55,317 bases of DNA from an uncultured Clostridia bacterium (GCA_904420075.1 CAJFTX010000015.1:1-55317), one strand, 5' to 3'; shown: positions 15,213-24,548, numbered from the stretch's first letter. The notes: generated from the letters alone by a model not told the origin. Program-made: numbers and translations.

Positions 15213-18200
15213 ATGAAAAGACGACTTATCAGTATCGCGGTTGCGCTCTGTATGCTCGTCGCTCTGTCTCCCACCGCAGTATTTGCGGCGGACGTGTCCA
15301 CCCCGGATCTCTATGTGGACGCGGCGAGTGAAGCGGACGACCCATCAGGCACCGCAGAATCCCCCTATCAGACCATTCAGGCGGCGATCGACGCCGCCCA
15401 GCCCGGCGACACGATTCTCGTCAAAAACGGCACCTATCAGGAGAATCTGGTCATCGGCGCGGACAAGCCCCTGACCCTTGTGGGCGAGTCCCGCGACGGG
15501 GTTACTCTGAAATTTGACCCCGCCACCCGCGCGTCGCGCGAGTACTTCGGCGGGCGCACCGCCTACCCGGCGATCTACGCGGAGAGCGACCTTACTCTGC
15601 GCGATCTGACCGTCGCGGGGCCGACCGGCGAGCACCACGGACTTGACGGCGTGCTCGCCAAGGCCTCCCTGACGGTTGACCACGTGACCCTCCGCGACAT
15701 CCGCTGCACGGCGGACGGCGGCGAGGTCTGCGGCGTCCAGTACGGCCGCGCGATCCTGGTAAGCGGCGCGGGCGACGTCACAGTCACAAACTCCTCGATC
15801 ACCGCCTTCCAGAAGCAGGCGATCGACCTGAACACCACCGGTAAGGTCACCATCAGCGGCAACACCATCACCGGCGTCGGCCCGCAGGCGGTGATCGCCC
15901 AGAACGGTATCGTCCTGCGCAGCGGGAGCGCCGCCGTCACCGACAACGTGATCTCCGGCCTCTCCTACACCGCGGACAACGAATGGAAATACGGCTCGGT
16001 CGCGGTCTACGCGCTCGAGGGGGTCTCCTCGCTCACCGTCACCGGCAACACGATCGACGGCGCGGACGAGGCGGTCTACTGTGACGAGGCGCTCGACCCG
16101 GGGACGGTCACCGTCTCCGATAACACCGTCACAAATCCCACCTTTATCGCCACCGTGGGCGACGCGCGCTACACAACCCTCTCCGAGGCGTTCGCCGCCG
16201 TCAATGCGGCGGAGGGCAGCGACACAGTCACCCTCGAGCTCGCGGCGGGAACCTTCTCCCCGAGCGCCAATGAGCAGCTCCGTCTGACGCGGAACAACGT
16301 CGTCGTACGCGGCGCGGGCGCGGACAAGACGGTCATCGACTGCAAGACCTACTCCTGCTCCGGACAGGCGGGCGTCCTCGTCTCGGGCGACAACGTGACC
16401 TTTGAGGATCTCTCGGTCGTCTCCTCGGGCGACGGCAACGTCTCCGCGCTGAAGGTGACCCGGGTGGAGGGCGACGGGCTCGTGCAGTCCTTTGCACTTC
16501 AGAACGTCTCTCTCGAAAGCGAGAGCGGGCACGCGCTCAATCTCCACGGCGTCAAGGACGCCACTGTGACGGAGCTTACCGTCACCGGTTTCGGCAAGTG
16601 CGGCGTCGCCCTTGCAAACGCGGTGAACGTCACCCTCTCGGAGAGCACCATCCCCGCGGGTGGCTGGGGCTCGGTCGGCATGATGTACGCGGCGGACAAC
16701 CCCGCCTATGAGAACCCGGTCTCGCTGACGCTGGGCGAGGGCAACGAGATCGGCGGCACCATCTACAGCGAGCGCACCGGCGACGAGACCGACTCGATCA
16801 CCCTTGAGGACGACTTTGAGGGCGCGATCCTCGGCAACGTCACCGTCAACCAGAACGGCCACACCTTCGGCCGCTCCCAGACGGTGGAGATCGACGGCCA
16901 GTTCTATCCCACCCTCGAGTCCGCGCTCGCCGCGGCCGAAGAGGGCGACACCCTGAAGGTCTACCCCGGCGACTACAACGTCCGGCCCACCAGCCGCGCC
17001 ACCGGTACCCCTGTGGAGGAGACCTACGGCGACAGCTGGTATCTGCCGGTCGTCCGCTCGGTGACAATCGAGGGCGTCGCGGCGGACGGCACGCCCATCA
17101 CCGATGCGGCGGACGCCTGCGCCAACATCTACAGCACCCACTACACCGCAAACGGCGGCTGGAACACCCAGAACCTCATCACCGTCTTTGCGGATGACGT
17201 GGCCCTCTCCGGGCTCGTAATCCTCAACAAGATCGAGCCGAATAAGGCCGTGGAGGTCACAGCGGACGCCGACCGGTTCACCGTGCAGGCCTGCCGCTTC
17301 GCCCCGATCCCCGAGCGTCTGCTCGCAGGGCTCGACAGCGCGGAGCTCGGCGGCTATACTTACGAGGAGTACGCGGAGTACGGCGCCTCTCTCTACTTCA
17401 ACGGAGATGTCGCCGGCGCCTCGGTCGAGGGCAACCTCTTCGAGCACTCCGGCATCACCTTCGACAGCACCGCAAACGCGTCTGTCACCGTCCAGAACAA
17501 CACCTTCGAGGGCGTCAAAAACTGGAACGGCGACCCCGACTACACCTACTCCACCATCGGCTACACCAGCTGGTCCACCCCGGTGGTGACCGACCTCAGC
17601 GGCGCGGAGCTCGTCGTCTCTGAGAACAAATTCATAAACTCCGGCGCCATCAATTTTGAGAAGGCGACCGCGGGCGAGGTGGACTTCAGCGAAAACTACT
17701 GGGAGGGCAGCTCCTACGAGCAGCTCATCAAGACCGGCGAAGGCTTCACCGCACCGGTAAATTCGTTCTACCGCGATCCGGAGCTCACCGACCTTGTCGT
17801 CACAGAGGAGGCCGATCTGCAGGCGGTGCTCGATGCCGCTGAGCCCGGCGATGTCATCACCCTCGACGGGGTCCACTACGCGGGCGACCTGAAGCTCACA
17901 AAGCCCCTCACCCTCGTGGGTGTGGAGGGCACCGAGCTCGACACCCTCACCATCATCGGTGACATCGACGGCGTCACCCTCAGAAATATCACCTTCACCG
18001 GCGTCTCGAACGCCGTGAGCCTCGACACCAATCCCACCGCGCTCTATGTGCAGGGGACTCCGCTCGTAAAGAATGTCACTGTCGACAGCTGCACCTTCCG
18101 GGCTCCGGCCTCGGACGGCGTCATCCTCGGTATCTCCACGCTGAACGTGGAGAACTTCCAGGTAGTAAACAGCACCATCGACGGCTACACCATCTCCGCC

Positions 18201-19490
18201 TACCACAATCCGGGCGCGGGCGGCAACATCACCTACAAGGACAACACCGTGCGCAACGTGAAGTCCGGCATCGCCTTTATCGGCACTGCGGGCGTCACCG
18301 TCACGGGCAACACCTTTGAGAACGCCAACGGCATCCGGCTCGAGCCGAGCTGGGACGCGGACCAGACCCCCTGCGCGTCCGTGACCATCGAGGAGAATAA
18401 ATTCCTCTCGGTCTCCTCGGACGACACCTACGGTCAGTACGCGGTCCGCACGGCAAGCTCGGACGGTATCCCCGGCTGCACCGGCACGCTCGAGCTCGAC
18501 CACAACTACTGGGGCGCGAAAAAGCCCAACTTCTCTGATCTTATCGTGGGCGCGGACGGCCTCAAGGTTGTCACCGAGCCGTACTACACGGCGCCCACCA
18601 TGCGTCCGGAGGACCTGAGCTCCTCCGGCACAAACACTCCGGGCGGCACCCCCGGCGGCACTCCTGGCGGCAACCCCGACGCGGGCAGCTACACCGTCAG
18701 CGTCACGCCGTCCGAGCACGGCAGCCTCTCGGTAAGCCCGAGAAGCGCCGACCGCGGGACGACTGTCACAGTCACCGCGCTGCCGGACGAGGGCTACACC
18801 CTCGGCGCGCTCTCGGTCACCAATAAGCTCGGAGCCGCCGTCCCGGTGACCCAGCTCTCCGACACGCGCTACACCTTCACCATGCCGGACTCCCGCGTGA
18901 CCGTCTCGGCGACCTTCGTCCCGGAGGCGCCGGCCGGACACCCGTTCACCGACGTCGCGGCCGACGCCTGGTTCCACGACGCGGTCTGCTATGTCTACGC
19001 AAACGGCATGATGACCGGGGTCACCCCCACAACTTTTGCGCCGGACATGCAGCTCTCGCGCGGCATGATCACCCAGGTGCTCTATAATCTCGAGGGCCGC
19101 CCGGCGGCGTCCGGCGGCGCCTTCACCGACGTCTCGGCCGACGCCTGGTTTGCGGATTCCATCTCCTGGGCCGCGGCAAACGACATCGTGGGTGGCTACG
19201 GCGACGGACGCTTCGGCCCGGACGATTCGATCACCCGCGAGCAGATGGCGGCGATCCTCTACCGCTACGCGGCCTATAAGGGCTACGACGTGAGCGGCCG
19301 CGCGGACCTCTCCGCCTTTGCGGACGGGGCGCTCGTCTCCTCCTGGGCGACGGACGCCATGGCCTTCGCGGTGGACGCGGGCGTCTTAAACGGCCGGGAC
19401 GACGGAACGCTCGATCCCACCGGCACGGCGACCCGTGCGGAAGTCGCACAGATCCTGATGAACTTCCACACCGCCGTCGCAAATCACTAA
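15213..19490 (+). CDS. Secreted beta-helix / SLH surface protein, phase-variable
   Basis: The start is ATG 15213, seven bases after AGGAG, followed by a signal peptide (residues 1-25, cleaving after VFA). The 1425-residue protein has a right-handed parallel beta-helix region from about 30 to 1125, with repeats of T-V-T-x-N-x-I and I-x-G-N-x-F type. Three restarts of the pattern A-x-D-A-A-x-P-G-D-x-I occur near residues 55, 595 and 865. A Gly/Pro/Thr linker at about 1140-1155 leads to an InlB-type B repeat (YTVSVTPSEHGSLSVSP) and three SLH domains (about 1240-1290, 1300-1360, 1365-1420) that bind pyruvylated cell-wall polymer. Such beta-helices are often adhesins or polysaccharide-active; no catalytic residues are evident. 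Expression should follow the upstream invertible promoter. Confidence 0.9.
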   Translation: MKRRLISIAVALCMLVALSPTAVFAADVSTPDLYVDAASEADDPSGTAESPYQTIQAAIDAAQPGDTILVKNGTYQENLVIGADKPLTLVGESRDGVTLKFDPATRASREYFGGRTAYPAIYAESDLTLRDLTVAGPTGEHHGLDGVLAKASLTVDHVTLRDIRCTADGGEVCGVQYGRAILVSGAGDVTVTNSSITAFQKQAIDLNTTGKVTISGNTITGVGPQAVIAQNGIVLRSGSAAVTDNVISGLSYTADNEWKYGSVAVYALEGVSSLTVTGNTIDGADEAVYCDEALDPGTVTVSDNTVTNPTFIATVGDARYTTLSEAFAAVNAAEGSDTVTLELAAGTFSPSANEQLRLTRNNVVVRGAGADKTVIDCKTYSCSGQAGVLVSGDNVTFEDLSVVSSGDGNVSALKVTRVEGDGLVQSFALQNVSLESESGHALNLHGVKDATVTELTVTGFGKCGVALANAVNVTLSESTIPAGGWGSVGMMYAADNPAYENPVSLTLGEGNEIGGTIYSERTGDETDSITLEDDFEGAILGNVTVNQNGHTFGRSQTVEIDGQFYPTLESALAAAEEGDTLKVYPGDYNVRPTSRATGTPVEETYGDSWYLPVVRSVTIEGVAADGTPITDAADACANIYSTHYTANGGWNTQNLITVFADDVALSGLVILNKIEPNKAVEVTADADRFTVQACRFAPIPERLLAGLDSAELGGYTYEEYAEYGASLYFNGDVAGASVEGNLFEHSGITFDSTANASVTVQNNTFEGVKNWNGDPDYTYSTIGYTSWSTPVVTDLSGAELVVSENKFINSGAINFEKATAGEVDFSENYWEGSSYEQLIKTGEGFTAPVNSFYRDPELTDLVVTEEADLQAVLDAAEPGDVITLDGVHYAGDLKLTKPLTLVGVEGTELDTLTIIGDIDGVTLRNITFTGVSNAVSLDTNPTALYVQGTPLVKNVTVDSCTFRAPASDGVILGISTLNVENFQVVNSTIDGYTISAYHNPGAGGNITYKDNTVRNVKSGIAFIGTAGVTVTGNTFENANGIRLEPSWDADQTPCASVTIEENKFLSVSSDDTYGQYAVRTASSDGIPGCTGTLELDHNYWGAKKPNFSDLIVGADGLKVVTEPYYTAPTMRPEDLSSSGTNTPGGTPGGTPGGNPDAGSYTVSVTPSEHGSLSVSPRSADRGTTVTVTALPDEGYTLGALSVTNKLGAAVPVTQLSDTRYTFTMPDSRVTVSATFVPEAPAGHPFTDVAADAWFHDAVCYVYANGMMTGVTPTTFAPDMQLSRGMITQVLYNLEGRPAASGGAFTDVSADAWFADSISWAAANDIVGGYGDGRFGPDDSITREQMAAILYRYAAYKGYDVSGRADLSAFADGALVSSWATDAMAFAVDAGVLNGRDDGTLDPTGTATRAEVAQILMNFHTAVANH

Positions 19491-19503
19491 AGCTGCTACC
19501 CGG

Positions 19504-19537
19504 GCGGCCTCCCATTTGGGAGGCCGCTCTTTTTATT
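19504..19537 (+). terminator. Terminator of the surface-protein gene
   Basis: GCGGCCTCCC and GGGAGGCCGC pair around ATTT, followed by TCTTTTTATT. Confidence 0.88.
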
Positions 19538-19875
19538 CTAGCGGCTTTAGCCGCTCCCCCCTCCACCCGCTGCTCTCCACAGCGGTCCTCACAGTCCCCG
19601 CCCCGGTTGAAGCGGTGTTCCAAAGCAGCGCTCCCCCGTGTCAAATCTCCCTCCCGCCGCCGGAGCGCCCGGCGCCGCAGACCTCTCCGTCCCGCCCGAC
19701 AGCTCCTCCGCCGGGCCAAAAGGATTCACGGACCCGAGCGCCGCCCCTCTGCCTCGGTCTCAATCCGCTCCTCCGCGTGGTACTGCGGCCGCTTCACCAC
19801 CTTTCTTCCGCTTTACTACATCTCATATCGTTACGGCTCCCTCTTCTCTCTCGCCGTCCGCCTCCCCTTTTCCGC
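19538..19875. other. Non-coding stretch with a gene remnant
   Basis: No convincing gene is present. A GC-rich part (to about 19800) contains a short minus-strand fragment related to the papain-like gene at 20550-22049. The rest is AT-richer and leads to the next promoter. Confidence 0.5.
19752..19793 (-). pseudogene. Fragment related to the papain-like gene at 20550-22049
   Basis: On the minus strand the frame reads KRPQY-HAEE-RIETEA, matching ERPQY-RAGE-RIETEA in the intact gene (DNA near 21285-21330). At DNA level CCTCGGTCTCAATCCGCTCC and GGTACTGCGGCCGCT occur in both places at the same spacing with few changes. It soon hits a stop and has no start, so it is a leftover of a second copy. 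Confidence 0.6.
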
Positions 19876-19904
19876 TTTCCAATCCATAAAAACCGTGCTA
19901 TACT
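19876..19904 (+). promoter_or_regulatory. Promoter of the small membrane-protein gene
   Basis: TTTCCA (19876-19881), 17-nt spacer and TATACT (19899-19904), 50 nt before the GTG start. Confidence 0.55.
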
Positions 19905-19953
19905 GTTAGCAAATACTGGAATCTAATTCCGCTCTTCCAGAAGGAGGCGCTCT

Positions 19954-20511
19954 GTGTCAAAGATACGCTTCAACCTCGCCATCGTCCTCTTCCACGCCCT
20001 GCTCCTGCTCCCGATCCTGCTGCGCTTTTTCTTCATCCTCTTCCACTGCTATACCCTGGAACATGTCAGCTTTTTCTGCACACTCGAACTCCTTTGTATG
20101 GCCGCAGGTGCAGCTCTCATTCTCATCCTCCCTACAGATGAGATTTCGTTCCGCGAGCTCTGGGCTCCCACTTTTCTCTCCACCACAACCTATCTCGTGC
20201 TTGCGCTTATACTCGGTTTCACTTCGGTCGAGCTTTTAATTTCTCAACATAGCCCCATCTCCGGATGGCCAATGTACGATCTGGGAACGCTCTCCTATAG
20301 CATGATTCCCCAGCACCGCTATTACCTGCCCACCGCAGCCGGCTTTGCGCTTGCCGGCGGACTCTGCGCCATACTCACCTACTTTTTCCCCAAGCTCAGC
20401 CAGTTTCGCAACAAGCTCTTCTGGGTTTCCCTTTCCTTTGCCAATCTCTTTCTTCCTACGATACTGGCTTTCTCCTTTCTCTCCTTTCACATATATCACT
20501 ATTTTGGATAA
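19954..20511 (+). CDS. Polytopic membrane protein of unknown function
   Basis: GTG 19954 follows AAGGAGG. The 185-residue product has about five hydrophobic segments (roughly 8-32, 38-58, 70-95, 125-148, 158-183), a short polar loop (LPTDEISFRELW) and no motif I recognise. Its coding DNA is clearly AT-richer than most neighbours, like the 3' part of the papain-like gene it converges with, so the pair may have arrived together. An immunity or transport partner role is possible but unsupported. Confidence 0.7.
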   Translation: MSKIRFNLAIVLFHALLLLPILLRFFFILFHCYTLEHVSFFCTLELLCMAAGAALILILPTDEISFRELWAPTFLSTTTYLVLALILGFTSVELLISQHSPISGWPMYDLGTLSYSMIPQHRYYLPTAAGFALAGGLCAILTYFFPKLSQFRNKLFWVSLSFANLFLPTILAFSFLSFHIYHYFG

Positions 20512-20549
20512 AGAGGCTCCAAAGGCGCGCCTTGCCTTTGGAGCCTTTT
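20512..20549 (+). terminator. Bidirectional terminator between converging genes
   Basis: GGCTCCAAAGGC and GCCTTTGGAGCC form a 12-bp stem directly between the two stop codons; TTTTC follows on the plus strand. Confidence 0.82.
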
Positions 20550-22049
20550 CTATCTTTTCTTTACAGTAATCAGCACCTGAGAAAAAGGTTGATTTTCTTT
20601 TACAAACTTTGAAAATGTAGTACTTTCTTTCTGCTTTTCACCATTCCAATTATAAAAAGTGTACCACCCTTTTCTACCAGATTTACTCCTCCGAAATGCA
20701 ACGTTATGTCCCCTCGGAAGCCCATCCCTTTTACTTTGGAACAGATAGAAGTAAATTCCTGCATCCGCATCTTCCGCAGCTTTTTCCATATCCTTCTCAA
20801 GCATTGTGCAGGTGACATCATATCCCTTCTCTGAAAGATAGCGCGCCATGCGAAAGGGGTGTGTCCCCAATCTTCCCTCTACCAGCACGGTATCTTCCAT
20901 CTCATAAATCACCTCTGACGGAGTCACATCTTCCCCTAACATTTTTCTCACATTATATGCTGCAATCCATCCACAGCCGTTGATGTTAGAGGTATCGTCT
21001 CCGTATTTTAATTGGTTCAGCCCGCTCTGATTTATAATGAGCCCCTCCGAATCCTCTATTTCCCCCTCTGCAATTGATTTTTCTGCCTTTTGATTCCACT
21101 CATAGTTTTCATCCGCCTGCTCTCCACTCTGTGCCCAATCGGCAAAACTCTCTCCGCTCGCAATCCGGAAACTCCCGGGCTCCGGGTCCCTCCCCTCCGC
21201 GAGGGGCGGCTGCTCCTGTCCCAGCCCCTCCTCTCCGGGGCGGGTGAGCCGCACCCGGTTGTCCGGCAGAAGTTCGATCGTCCCCGCCTCGGTCTCAATC
21301 CGCTCCCCCGCGCGGTACTGCGGCCGCTCCGGCGCCTCCAGCTTCGGCGCAAACGCGGGCAAGAGCGCCGCTGCCTCCCGCAGCGCCGCCTCCCCGCCCC
21401 AGTAGTCCGGCGCGTGCACGCTGTCCCTCGGCTCCACCCCCTCCGGGAAGAGCGCCTGCGCAAGCGCGCCTATCGGGTCGGGTCTCTCCTCAAAATAGGC
21501 CTCGTTCGGCGTGTCGATCAGCAGATAGTCCGCGAGCGGCCGCTCCGCCGTCACCGCGTACTCCCTCGGGTGTTCCCGCCTCAGCGCCTCCGCCTCGGCC
21601 GCGATCTCCTCTCTCCGCTCCGGCTCCTGCTCATACGTCCACTTCAGCCCCAGCAGCTTCCGGTCCAGCTCGCTTTCCCCCTCCCGCGCGTAGATCTCGC
21701 CGTGCCGGTCGATGCCAAGCCTCCCCGCCCGGCTCCTGCCGTACTCCTTTCCGCCGTTCAGCCAGTCCGCAAACGGGTCGTACTCCTCGCCGCCGATCGT
21801 CTCCAGCCGGGACGTCCGCCCCTCCGAGGCCGGCTCTGCGCGCTCCTCGGCGGCATGTCTTTCCTCCGCCCGCCGGATGATCTCCGCGTTCTCCCGCCGC
21901 CGTCTCGTCAGTTCGCCCTCGATCCCCTGCTCCGCAAGCTCCAGCTCCAAAAGCTCCTGCTCCATCATCCGGATGGTCTCCGCGTTTCCGCTCGGGTCCT
22001 CCGCCCGCATCCGGGCGATCTCCGCTCTGTAAAAACTCTTTTCGTCCAC
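20550..22049 (-). CDS. Papain/C39-like cysteine-protease domain protein with coiled-coil N-terminus
   Basis: GTG 22049 follows GAGAGGGGG. The 499-residue product begins with a charged, probably coiled-coil region (about 1-85, Glu/Arg-rich). A Gly/Pro/Glu-rich central part (about 90-330) includes the RPQYRAGERIETEAG segment found as a remnant elsewhere in the window. The C-terminal domain of about 160 residues starts near 335. There NGCGWIAAYNVRKMLG carries the candidate catalytic Cys, GHNVAFRR the His, and F-Y-N-W-N the third residue, a papain/C39-like order. No signal peptide is seen. The first two thirds are GC-rich while the catalytic part is markedly AT-rich, the pattern of modular effectors that swap C-terminal domains. 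A toxin-like role is inference. Confidence 0.7.
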   Translation of the reverse strand: MDEKSFYRAEIARMRAEDPSGNAETIRMMEQELLELELAEQGIEGELTRRRRENAEIIRRAEERHAAEERAEPASEGRTSRLETIGGEEYDPFADWLNGGKEYGRSRAGRLGIDRHGEIYAREGESELDRKLLGLKWTYEQEPERREEIAAEAEALRREHPREYAVTAERPLADYLLIDTPNEAYFEERPDPIGALAQALFPEGVEPRDSVHAPDYWGGEAALREAAALLPAFAPKLEAPERPQYRAGERIETEAGTIELLPDNRVRLTRPGEEGLGQEQPPLAEGRDPEPGSFRIASGESFADWAQSGEQADENYEWNQKAEKSIAEGEIEDSEGLIINQSGLNQLKYGDDTSNINGCGWIAAYNVRKMLGEDVTPSEVIYEMEDTVLVEGRLGTHPFRMARYLSEKGYDVTCTMLEKDMEKAAEDADAGIYFYLFQSKRDGLPRGHNVAFRRSKSGRKGWYTFYNWNGEKQKESTTFSKFVKENQPFSQVLITVKKR

Positions 22050-22110
22050 TGTTTTTCCCCCTCTCTATCCCCATTTTATCACAAATCATTTCGTCATTTT
22101 CGTCAACTCA

Positions 22111-22148
22111 GGAGAAAGCCCGCGGCGCATAAGCGCCGCGGGCTTTCT
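22111..22148 (-). terminator. Hairpin after the YhgE/Pip gene
   Basis: AGAAAGCCCGCGGCGC and GCGCCGCGGGCTTTCT form a 16-bp stem around ATAA between the YhgE/Pip stop and the papain-like gene. The T run is weak (TTTCTCC), but the stem is strong. Confidence 0.65.
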
Positions 22149-22154
22149 CCGGTT

Positions 22155-24329
22155 TTATGCAAGACCGCTCTTTTCGAGCGCGGTGGAGAGCACCGGCCGC
22201 CCCTCCTTGATCCGCTTTCCCCTCACGTGGAAAAGCAACACGGTCAGCGCCGTGAACACCACAGCGATGCCGCCGAGCACCAGCACCGCCGTACGGATGC
22301 TCCCGCCGCCCGCAATGGTGCTGCGGAAGGCGTCCACCGAGTAGCTAAACGGGAGATACCGGTGAATCTTCGCCACAAAGCCGCCCGACAGCTCGACCGG
22401 ATAGGTCCCCGCCGAGCCCGCGAGCTGCACCACCATGAAGATGAGCATCAGGAAACTGCCCACCTTGCCGAGCCAGACGTTGAAGAAGTACATCACCGCC
22501 ATAAAGGCGACCGATGCGAGACAGGCCACCCCCAGCGTGCGTCCCATCTCCTGCGGCGCAAAGCCGCAGAAAGCACAAAGCGCCGCGAACATCACAACCG
22601 CCTGCAAAATCGCCACCGGGTAGACCACCGTCGCCTTGCCCGCCCAGAGGCGCAGCCCACTCTTTAGCTCGCCCTCATACTCGGTCAGCGGATACATAAT
22701 GCAAAACGCGATGCACCCGACCCAGAGCGCGACCGACATCATATAGGCTGCCATCGCGTGGCCGTTGTCGGGCACCAGCGTCGCCCGCTCTTCGCGCAGC
22801 TCCACCGGGGAGGCGATCATCTCCGCCGTCCCGTCAGAGCCCGACGCGTCCGCAACCTGCGCCGCGCCGTCCGCCAGCTCCTGCGCGAGTGTCCCCGCCC
22901 CGCTCTGGAGCTGTTCCGCGCCGCTCTGGAGCGCACCCGAATTTTCGGCCAGCGTCTGCGCCCCCGCCGCGAGCTCACCCACACCGCCGGTGTAGGCGCC
23001 TACGCCGCTGCGGAGGCTATTTCCGCCCCGCTGCAGCGCGGAGGCTCCCGCATCGAGCTGCTGCGCGCCGGGTAGGAGCTGCCCGCTCACCGCGCCGCGC
23101 ACCGAGCCCAGCGCCTGAGCCATCCCGCTCACCGCCCGCTCTCCGCCGGGCAGCACCGCGTCCGCCCCGCTCGCAAGTTTTGCCACCGCGCCCTTGAGTT
23201 CCGGCAGTTTCGACGCGACCGGAGCGAGCTGCTGGAGCGCTCCGCCCACCACACGGGCGTTCTCCCCAATCTCGCCGAGATCCCCCTGTAATTCTCCCGA
23301 GGCGGAGAGGATCTCCGCCACCGCCGCCCGCTGCTCCGGGGTGAGCTCACTCTCCGCGAGCCGCTGCGCCGCGGCCGCAACCTGTGCAAGCTCCCCGCCC
23401 GCGTCGGAGGCGCTGCTCCCGATTCCGCCGACGGCGGCCGCGAGATTCTCTGTGTCAAAGCCGTCCGGCAGCGCCGCCGCGGCGTCCGCCAGCGTCCGAA
23501 TGCCCGTGTGCAGCTGCTCAAATCCGCCGGTGAGCGTCTGAATCGTGGCGGCGTCCGGCGTCGCCGCAAGCGCCTGCTCCAGCGTCCCGAGCCCGGACAC
23601 GAGCGCGCCGCTCCCCTTCTTGAGGGCCGCCGTCCCGTCCGTAAGCGAGCTCACTCCGCCCTGAAGCGCGCCGCTCTTCCGGTCGAGCGTGTCCGCGCCG
23701 CTTCTGAGCGCTGCGACTCCGCCCGTGTAGTCCCGGATGCCGTCCGCCAGCTGCGCCGTCCCCTCCCCGAGGCTCGCAGCGCCGTCGGCCGCCCGGCCCA
23801 TGCCGTCCGCCAGCTCATCCACCGAGCCCAGCATCTCCTCAGCGTAGACCCGGCTCACTTCGGAGGAGATGCCCTCCTTCACCCGGAGCATCGCCGACTC
23901 GCCCATCTTGCTCGCGATGTAGTTGCTGCCCGGGTTCACCTCATAGCGGAGCTCCATCTGCTCCGGCCGGGCGTCGGTCACCGTCGCCGCCCGCGCCGAG
24001 AAGTCCTCCGGGATGGTCACCACCATGTAGTACTTCCCCGAGAGAAGCCCCTCCCTCGCCTGCTCCTCATCCACAAAGTCAAACGCGAGTTCTCCGCTCT
24101 CCCGGAGATTCTGCACCAGGTCGTCACCCACATGCAGCTCCTTCCCGTTGTAGACCGTCTCCCGGTCGCAGTTGACCACCGCGACGGGCAGCTCCGAGAG
24201 CTTCCCATAGGGGTCCCACATCGAACCCAAAAATAGCGTGGTGTAGATGGTCGGAATCACGAGAATCGCGATCAGCACCACCAGCAGCACCTTGTTGTGT
24301 AACAGCCGTCTCCACTCCTGCCGTATCAT
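22155..24329 (-). CDS. YhgE/Pip-family membrane protein
   Basis: ATG 24329 (MIRQEWRRLLHNK) is chosen because AAAGGAG lies upstream. The 724-residue protein has TM1 at about 15-36. The conserved N-terminal module is LPVAVVNCDRETVYNGKELHVG, followed by A-R-E-G-L-x-x-G-K-Y-Y-M-V-V-T-I-P-E-D-F. A long extracytoplasmic region with repeated L-x-x-G-A-x-x-L heptad-like units (about 180-520) precedes about five C-terminal TM helices (540-700). Relatives include the phage infection protein Pip and type VII secretion-linked YueB/EsaA-like proteins. Others resemble ABC-2 exporters without an ATPase. The divergent TetR gene probably controls it. Confidence 0.9.
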   Translation of the reverse strand: MIRQEWRRLLHNKVLLVVLIAILVIPTIYTTLFLGSMWDPYGKLSELPVAVVNCDRETVYNGKELHVGDDLVQNLRESGELAFDFVDEEQAREGLLSGKYYMVVTIPEDFSARAATVTDARPEQMELRYEVNPGSNYIASKMGESAMLRVKEGISSEVSRVYAEEMLGSVDELADGMGRAADGAASLGEGTAQLADGIRDYTGGVAALRSGADTLDRKSGALQGGVSSLTDGTAALKKGSGALVSGLGTLEQALAATPDAATIQTLTGGFEQLHTGIRTLADAAAALPDGFDTENLAAAVGGIGSSASDAGGELAQVAAAAQRLAESELTPEQRAAVAEILSASGELQGDLGEIGENARVVGGALQQLAPVASKLPELKGAVAKLASGADAVLPGGERAVSGMAQALGSVRGAVSGQLLPGAQQLDAGASALQRGGNSLRSGVGAYTGGVGELAAGAQTLAENSGALQSGAEQLQSGAGTLAQELADGAAQVADASGSDGTAEMIASPVELREERATLVPDNGHAMAAYMMSVALWVGCIAFCIMYPLTEYEGELKSGLRLWAGKATVVYPVAILQAVVMFAALCAFCGFAPQEMGRTLGVACLASVAFMAVMYFFNVWLGKVGSFLMLIFMVVQLAGSAGTYPVELSGGFVAKIHRYLPFSYSVDAFRSTIAGGGSIRTAVLVLGGIAVVFTALTVLLFHVRGKRIKEGRPVLSTALEKSGLA

Positions 24330-24361
24330 GGCAGCACTCTCTCCTTTCAAACACGTCGTAT

Positions 24362-24386
24362 ATTACTAGATTTATTTTCTAATAAT
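24362..24386. promoter_or_regulatory. Candidate TetR operator
   Basis: ATTACTAGA and TCTAATAAT are inverted repeats (8 of 9 matching) around a 7-bp AT spacer, between the YhgE/Pip ribosome site and the divergent tetR-type gene. Size and position fit an operator for the adjacent regulator. Confidence 0.5.
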
Positions 24387-24548
24387 AGACAAACTGTTGA
24401 CTTTTTGCTGTCCATATTATACGATGGAGAAAAGCGGGATACAACCATCAATCCCGCCCCGCAGCGTCGTTTAACCGTCAGACCGACTCCAGTCCGCAGG
24501 TTATTCGACACAGCTTTGAAACACTGTCCAGAACAGGGAGGAATCGAA

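Noticed and set aside
15345-18977. A 1210-residue open frame antisense to the surface-protein gene
   Set aside because: It lacks a ribosome site and domains, and its Asp/Val/Arg/Gly-rich composition is what the GC-rich reverse frame of the beta-helix gene produces.
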